Assembly (NCBI GenBank): GCA_046155815.1
Contig: JBJXFY010000330.1
Coordinates: 1-27,920, forward strand
Length of the DNA: 27,920 nucleotides
DNA from: JBJXFY01 sp046155815
GTDB taxonomy: Bacteria > Verrucomicrobiota > Verrucomicrobiia > Limisphaerales > CAIMTB01
Direction: 5' to 3'
The translations under genes were made by a program, and so were the position numbers. Positions 23,511 through 27,920 of the stretch are shown here, one piece after another. Every line of letters starts with the position of its first letter. Position 1 is the first letter of the stretch. The notes under the pieces were generated by a model. It ran no database searches. It had not been told where the DNA came from and saw only the letters and a list, made by a program, of their open reading frames with translations.

Positions 23511-24989
23511 CTAGCGCGGACGCTGCCCGCCGCCGCCGCCGAACGGTCCCCCGCCGAAGGGGCTCCCGCCGGGCGCGGCGGCGGATGCCGTCGCGGCGGC
23601 CACGGAGACGACGCCGGTGACCACCTGGTCGCCCTCGTTCAGCCCGGCGATGACCTCCGTCGAGGTGGCGTCGCTCGCGCCGGTGGTGATGAGGGAGGCT
23701 TTCAGGACGTCGAACTCCTTGCCCGTGGCGTCGGTCTCCTTGGCCAGCACATACACCGTGCGCCGGACCGGGCCTTCCGGCTGGGACTGGCGCTGCGTGC
23801 GTTGACGTCCACCACCGCCCTCGCCGCCGCCGCCGCGCATGCGTTCTCGCATGCTTTGGTAGGCCTCGCGTTGTTCCGGCGTGAGGCTGGCCGTCCATTT
23901 CTCGCGTTCCTCGTCCGTTGGGCGCCGGCGTTCGGCCATCCAGGGCGGCACGGGCATGCCTTCCATGCCGGGCGGGCCGCCGGCGGAGGCCATCGCGGGG
24001 GCGTTGGTGCCGCCGCCGGCCTGGGCCGGGGCGTTGGTCTCGCCGCGCACGGTGGCGCCCCCGGGCGGGCGGAAGCGCAGCGCCGCGTTGGGCACGCGCA
24101 GCACGTTGCGCTGCTCGGCGGTGATGATCGAAACGTTGGCCGTCATGCCCGGACGCAGCTTCAGGTCGTCGTTCCCGACATCCACGACGGTCGTGTAGGT
24201 GATGACGTTCTGATTGGTGATCGCCTCGAAGCGCACCTGGCGGACGGAGCCGTTGAAGGTGCGGTTGGGGAAGGCATCCACCTGAAACGTCACGCGCTGG
24301 CCCTCGTTCACGCCGCCGATGTCCGCCTCGGACACGGCCACCTCGATCTGCACGCGGGAGAGGTCGCCTACGAGCTGGAAAAGGTTCGGTGTGTTGAGGC
24401 TCGCGGCCACGGTCTGCCCCTGGTCAATCTTCCGGGAGATCACGATGCCGGTGATCGGCGAGAAGACGGTGGTGCGGTCGAGGTCCACCTGGGCGCGCTC
24501 GACATTGGCCTGGCGCATCTTCACCGAGGCCTCGGCCTGCAGATACGTGGCCTCGGCCTGGTCGGCGTCCGACTTCGGGATGAGGCTGGCGGCGAGCAGT
24601 TCGCGGGCGCGAACGCGGTTCACGTCGGCCAGGGCGAGCGAGGCCTTGGCGCTGGCCAGTTCGGCGTCGGCCTGCTGAAGGGAACGCTCGAAAGTCGAGG
24701 GATCAATCCGCGCCAGCATCTGGCCGTTGGTGACGCGCGAGTTGAAGTCCACCAGGACCTCGATGATCTGGCCGGAAACCTGGCTGCCGACAGTCACGCT
24801 CTTGAGGGGCTGAATGTTCCCGTTGGCGGTGACTGACTGGGTGATGTCGCCGCGGGCGACGGGGACGGCGCGGAACGTGGGCGGGGCGGCGGCCCTGGGC
24901 GCCCAACGCTGCCAAGCGAACCAGCCGGCCGCGGACAGCACGGCCGCGATGAACAGGCCCAGCCAAGGGAAGGAGCGGCGCTTTTTCAT
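23511..24989 (-). CDS. MacA-like periplasmic adaptor (RND/MFP family) with a long insert
   Basis: 492 residues. An N-terminal anchor helix (about 8-27) begins MKKRRSFPWLGLFIAAVL. The biotinyl-lipoyl-like half-motif (SVTVGSQVSGQIIEVLVDFNS) is followed by a helical hairpin about 95-170. The second half-motif is TTVFSPITGIVISRKIDQGQTV, and the beta-barrel domain is about 215-305. Adaptors of this family link the MacB pair to a TolC-type outer-membrane channel, which is not encoded here. About residues 307-407 form an insert unlike E. coli MacA: Pro/Gly-rich, then a charged helix with SLTPEQREAYQSMRERMR resembling the LTxxQ motif of CpxP/Spy proteins, then a Gly/Arg-rich stretch. The C-terminus is also Gly-rich. 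The start at 24989 begins the anchor; upstream codons are intergenic. Confidence 0.88.
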   Translation of the reverse strand: MKKRRSFPWLGLFIAAVLSAAGWFAWQRWAPRAAAPPTFRAVPVARGDITQSVTANGNIQPLKSVTVGSQVSGQIIEVLVDFNSRVTNGQMLARIDPSTFERSLQQADAELASAKASLALADVNRVRARELLAASLIPKSDADQAEATYLQAEASVKMRQANVERAQVDLDRTTVFSPITGIVISRKIDQGQTVAASLNTPNLFQLVGDLSRVQIEVAVSEADIGGVNEGQRVTFQVDAFPNRTFNGSVRQVRFEAITNQNVITYTTVVDVGNDDLKLRPGMTANVSIITAEQRNVLRVPNAALRFRPPGGATVRGETNAPAQAGGGTNAPAMASAGGPPGMEGMPVPPWMAERRRPTDEEREKWTASLTPEQREAYQSMRERMRGGGGEGGGGRQRTQRQSQPEGPVRRTVYVLAKETDATGKEFDVLKASLITTGASDATSTEVIAGLNEGDQVVTGVVSVAAATASAAAPGGSPFGGGPFGGGGGQRPR

Positions 24990-25154
24990 GCGTCGGTCGG
25001 ACCGGGGTGCGGGATGGAATGCGTGTTCACTTTCCACGGAGACTGGGGCAGGCACCGCCCGGTTCCAACGGGCCCGTGACGAAGGGCTGCCGGGGCGGGA
25101 TGGGCCGGAGAAGCAACGGGTTGGGCGACCGGCCCCAGGCGGAGGCGACGGCAC

Positions 25155-26264
25155 TCACCGCACGCGCACGAACCGTTTCCCGGGCATCTGCCGCACGAGC
25201 CGCTTCATCTCGAGGCTGAGCAACGCCACGCTGGCCCCGCTGGCGGGCAGGCCGCTCTTCTGGATGACCTCGTCCACCCCGGTCTCGTCGTTCCCGCGCA
25301 GCGCCTCGAGGACAGCCTGTTCATTGGCGGAAAGCTCCAGGGCGGGCAGCACGCCGGTCTCCGCCGGGCTCGCGGGCCGGTTGCTGGCGGGAAAGAGATA
25401 CTCGAACTCGCTCAGGATGTCGTCCGCGCCCTCGCAGAGCTTGGCCCCCTTTTTGATCAGGTCGTGGCAGCCCTTGCTGCGCGGCGAGTCAATGCGCCCC
25501 GGCACGGCGAAGACCTGCCGCCCATAATCGGCGGCGAACTTCGTCGTGATGAGCGCACCGCTCTGGAGGTCGGCCTCGACGACGACCGTGCCGAGCGTCA
25601 TGCCGGCGACGATGCGGTTGCGGATGGGGAAGGACTGCTTGTCCGCGGGCCGGTTGAAGGGGAACTGCGTCAGCACCGCGCCGTTCGCGATGATGCGCTC
25701 GAAGAGCTCGGCGTTCTCGGGCGGGAAGACGAGATTGATGCCGGTGCCGAGCACCGCGACCGTGCGGCCCTTCGCCGCCAGCGCGCCCTGGTGCGCCGTG
25801 GTGTCAATCCCGCGTGCGCCACCGCTCACCACTGTGACGCCCACGTAGGCAAGCTGGTAGCCGAGCTTGCGCGCCACGTCCTGGCCGTACGCCGTGGTCT
25901 GACGTGAGCCGACCATCGCGACGGCGTTGCGGTCGCGCGGCGTGAGCGCGCCCTTCACATAGAGCACGATCGGCGGGTCGTAGATTTCGCGCAGCAGCGG
26001 CGGGTACTCCTCGTCGGCCTGCGTGAGGACGCGGCAACCAAAGTCGGCGATGCGACGCAGCTCGCCGGCGAGGTCCACCGTGGATTCCCAGCGGGCGATG
26101 GCCTCCGCCGTGTCTTCGCCCACGCCGGGCACCCGCATCAGGGCATCGCGGCCCGCGCGCAGGATGGTCGGGGCATCGCCAAAATGCTCGAGCAGCTTCC
26201 GCAGGCGCACCGGCCCGACGTGCTCGACGAGGTTGAGCGCGACCAGCGCCTCGGTCGGGGACAT
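25155..26264 (-). CDS. dprA: DNA-processing protein DprA
   Basis: 369 residues. A helix-hairpin-helix N-terminal region (about 10-60) contains VPGVGEDTAEAI. The Rossmann-like DprA core has AMVGSRQTTAYGQ, VSGGARGIDTTAHQGAL, VLGTGINLVFPPEN, FPIRNRIVAGM, VVEADLQSGALITTKFA and VPGRIDSPRSKGCHDLI. A winged-helix domain (about 310-369) ends in RFVRVR. DprA protects incoming single-stranded DNA and loads RecA during transformation. Its presence alone does not prove competence. The ATG at 26264 fits the family start; it is divergent from the NADH dehydrogenase gene. Confidence 0.95.
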   Translation of the reverse strand: MSPTEALVALNLVEHVGPVRLRKLLEHFGDAPTILRAGRDALMRVPGVGEDTAEAIARWESTVDLAGELRRIADFGCRVLTQADEEYPPLLREIYDPPIVLYVKGALTPRDRNAVAMVGSRQTTAYGQDVARKLGYQLAYVGVTVVSGGARGIDTTAHQGALAAKGRTVAVLGTGINLVFPPENAELFERIIANGAVLTQFPFNRPADKQSFPIRNRIVAGMTLGTVVVEADLQSGALITTKFAADYGRQVFAVPGRIDSPRSKGCHDLIKKGAKLCEGADDILSEFEYLFPASNRPASPAETGVLPALELSANEQAVLEALRGNDETGVDEVIQKSGLPASGASVALLSLEMKRLVRQMPGKRFVRVR

Positions 26265-26316
26265 GCCGCTGCGATAAACGGCTCGGCGGCGGCCGGGCAA
26301 ACTCAAATTCGCCCCT

Positions 26317-26338
26317 GGGCGGCGACGCCCTCGTCGCC
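26317..26338 (-). repeat. Repeat family 1, copy C
   Basis: On the minus strand the core GGCGACGAGGGCGTCGCC is copy A's core with one base inserted in the loop. The match extends on both sides: each is preceded by ACCTTC and followed by GCC and a G-run. The copy sits in the dprA / NADH dehydrogenase divergent intergenic region. Confidence 0.6.
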
Positions 26339-26407
26339 GGAAGGTGCCCGCGGCGCCCCGCCGCGCCGCCGTTGGCTTGTCGCCGCTTCTCCCACACATT
26401 GCCCCGC

Positions 26408-27730
26408 ATGGAAAAAGCGGCCTCCCGGAAGAAAATCATCGTGCTCGGCGCGGGCTTTGGTGGGCTGACGTTCTGCCAGTCCTTCGACCACCCGGACGCG
26501 GACGTGATCCTGCTCGACCGCCAGAACCACCATCTCTTTCAGCCGCTGCTCTACCAGGTCGCCACCGCCGGCCTCTCCGCGCCCGAGATCGCGCAGCCGA
26601 TCCGCTCGATCCTCCGCGACCGGCCGCGCGTGAGCACCCGCTTCGCCGAAGTGCACGGCGTGCGCCTCGCGGACCGCGCGGTGGACACCAGCCTCGGCGA
26701 ACTGAAGTACGACTGGCTCGTGGTCGCGCTGGGCGGCGTCACCAGCTACTTCGGCCACCCCGAATGGGAACGGTTCGCGCCCGGCCTCAAGAGCCTGGAC
26801 GACGCGCTGCGCATCCGCCGCGAGGTGCTGCTGGCCTTCGAGCGCGCGGAGACGGAGCCCGATCCGGCGCGGCAGGCGGCCCTGATGACGATCGTGGTCG
26901 TGGGCGGCGGCCCGACGGGCGTCGAGCTGGCCGGCGCGTTTGCCGAGCTCGCCCGCACCGTGCTGGCGCGCGATTTCCGCCGCGTCGATCCGCGCCGCGC
27001 CCATGTGATGCTGGTCGAGAACAGCCCCACGATCCTCAACGCCTTCCCCGTCGAGCTCGGCGAGAGCGCGCGGGCTCAGCTCCAGGCCCTCGGCGTGGAA
27101 GTGCGGACCGGCGTACGCGTGGAGGACATCTCCGCCGGCCGCGTCGCGCTGGGCGACGGCTCGGTCATCACCGCAGCCAACATCATCTGGGGCGCGGGCG
27201 TCGGCGCCAGCCCGGTCACGCGCTCGTTGGGCGCGGAGCTGGACCGCGCCGGCCGCGTGAAGGTCTCGCCTGACGTCAGCGTGCCCGGCCACCCGGAGGC
27301 CTTCGCCATCGGCGACCTCGCCGCCGTGGTGGACGCCGACGGCCGGCCCGTGCCCGGCGTGTCCCCGGCGGCGATGCAGATGGCGAAGCACGTCGCGCGC
27401 ATCATCGAGGCCGAGCTGCGCGCGCCGCCGGGCCGCGCACCGGCGCGGCCCGCCTTCCATTACTGGGACAAGGGGAGCATGGCGACCATCGGCCGCTCCG
27501 CGGCGGTGGCGAAGATCGGGCAGCTCGAGTTCACCGGCCTGCTGGCGTGGCTGGCGTGGCTGTTCGTCCACCTGGTCTTTCTCGTGGGCTTCCGCAACAA
27601 GCTCGCCGTGCTGCTGCAGTGGGCCTACTCCTACTTCGCCTACAAGCGCGGGGCGCGGATCATCTTCGGCGCGGGCGACGCGGCGGCGGGGCCGCAGGCC
27701 GGGGTTGCAGCCGACGCTCCGGCGCGGTAG
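26408..27730 (+). CDS. ndh: Type II NADH:quinone dehydrogenase (NDH-2) family flavoprotein
   Basis: 440 residues. The FAD-binding Rossmann motif is IIVLGAGFGGLTFC (10-23). A quinone/FAD-side NHHLFQPLLYQVATAGLSAPEIA segment (40-62) is highly typical of NDH-2. The NAD(H)-binding motif is TIVVVGGGPTGVELAGAFAEL (161-181). The C-terminal FAIGDLAAV (299-307) closes the second FAD contact, and HYWDKGSMATIGRSAAVAKIG (351-371) plus a hydrophobic/amphipathic C-terminal region (about 376-410) form the membrane-anchoring end. It oxidises NADH and reduces quinone at the cytoplasmic membrane without pumping protons. The start at 26408 precedes the Rossmann strand by the usual few residues. Confidence 0.92.
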   Translation: MEKAASRKKIIVLGAGFGGLTFCQSFDHPDADVILLDRQNHHLFQPLLYQVATAGLSAPEIAQPIRSILRDRPRVSTRFAEVHGVRLADRAVDTSLGELKYDWLVVALGGVTSYFGHPEWERFAPGLKSLDDALRIRREVLLAFERAETEPDPARQAALMTIVVVGGGPTGVELAGAFAELARTVLARDFRRVDPRRAHVMLVENSPTILNAFPVELGESARAQLQALGVEVRTGVRVEDISAGRVALGDGSVITAANIIWGAGVGASPVTRSLGAELDRAGRVKVSPDVSVPGHPEAFAIGDLAAVVDADGRPVPGVSPAAMQMAKHVARIIEAELRAPPGRAPARPAFHYWDKGSMATIGRSAAVAKIGQLEFTGLLAWLAWLFVHLVFLVGFRNKLAVLLQWAYSYFAYKRGARIIFGAGDAAAGPQAGVAADAPAR

Positions 27731-27749
27731 CTAAGCACCTGTCGGCGGC

Positions 27750-27823
27750 GCGGGTGTGGTTCAATGGTAGAACGTGGGCTTCCCAAGCCTGAGACGAGGG
27801 TTCGATTCCCTTCACCCGCTCCA
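27750..27823 (+). tRNA. tRNA-Gly (anticodon CCC)
   Basis: 74 nt. The acceptor stem GCGGGTG pairs with CACCCGC. The D arm is GTTC/GAAC, and the anticodon stem TGGGC/GCCTG holds the loop TTCCCAA with anticodon CCC (27782-27784). The T arm is GAGGG/CCCTT (one G-T pair) around TTCGATT, and CCA is encoded. It starts 19 nt after the NADH dehydrogenase stop. Confidence 0.95.
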
Positions 27824-27920
27824 AACTTCGGCGGTCTGTCCCCCGCAATGGATTGTGTAGCTGGCGCCATTTCCGAAGTGCCGAAGTGTGAATGAAAGTA
27901 AGAATACCCGCGCCGATTTG
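27824..27920. other. Right-edge sequence after tRNA-Gly
   Basis: 97 nt to the window edge, visibly less GC-rich than the rest. It contains a CCGAAGTG direct repeat (27873-27880 and 27881-27888). No gene is recognisable. Confidence 0.4.

Noticed and set aside
25057..25073. A palindrome GCCCGGTT-cc-AACGGGC as a further family 2 copy
   Set aside because: It has a bulged G and a 2-nt loop, so the match to the 9-arm, 3-loop plan is too loose without genome-wide support.
26303..27571. A 422-residue frame on the minus strand opposite the NADH dehydrogenase
   Set aside because: The plus-strand protein has all NDH-2 motifs; this frame is its shadow, rich in His, Arg and Asp.
27640..27870. A short minus-strand frame containing GNRTLVSGLGSPRS
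   Set aside because: It is the translated antisense of the tRNA-Gly gene, a frequent false protein in databases.

Overview
The window is high-GC DNA and most genes lie on the minus strand. It looks like a chromosome segment of a member of the Verrucomicrobiota (PVC superphylum). That placement rests on gene content, not on any search. The content includes a secreted Calx-beta/LamG-like protein, a PQQ-like beta-propeller with inserted EF-hands, an FG-GAP/ASPIC-UnbV (CRTAC1-like) protein, remnants of a CotH protein and of a PVC-type haem-binding protein, and mostly weak Shine-Dalgarno sequences.

Layout. Positions 1-3051 hold the 5' end of a secreted Gfo/Idh/MocA-like gene and a large exported Calx-beta protein with a near-consensus promoter and a TTG start. 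Positions 3167-8108 form an arginine cluster on the minus strand: argC, an MgtE-like CBS transporter coupled to argJ by a 4-nt overlap, argJ, and argB. A Uma2-family gene on the plus strand sits between argJ and argB. Positions 8233-9648 hold a GNAT acetyltransferase gene and the rplM-rpsI operon with its own promoter and a strong terminator. Positions 9868-14413 hold an alpha/beta hydrolase with a helical N-terminal region, the PQQ/EF-hand protein, and an AAA-like ATPase fused to an FHA domain. purL (14512-16869) follows. Upstream of purL is a decayed region (16870-18094) with a chain of six perfect hairpins and two fused gene remnants. Positions 18095-24989 hold the CRTAC1-like protein, an AraC regulator and a MacA-MacB-type tripartite efflux/export operon without its outer-membrane partner. 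The window ends with dprA, a divergent type II NADH dehydrogenase and tRNA-Gly(CCC).

No complete new defence or biosynthetic system is evident. The most unusual signals are of two kinds. The first is a set of short palindromic repeat families scattered between genes, with what look like in-frame insertions inside two housekeeping genes: a heptamer array in purL, and a 45-bp palindrome-bearing insert next to the self-cleavage threonine of argJ. The second is unusual wiring: a Mg2+-transporter-like gene inside the arginine operon, an FHA-ATPase fusion downstream of purL, and a MacA-like adaptor with a roughly 100-residue insert.
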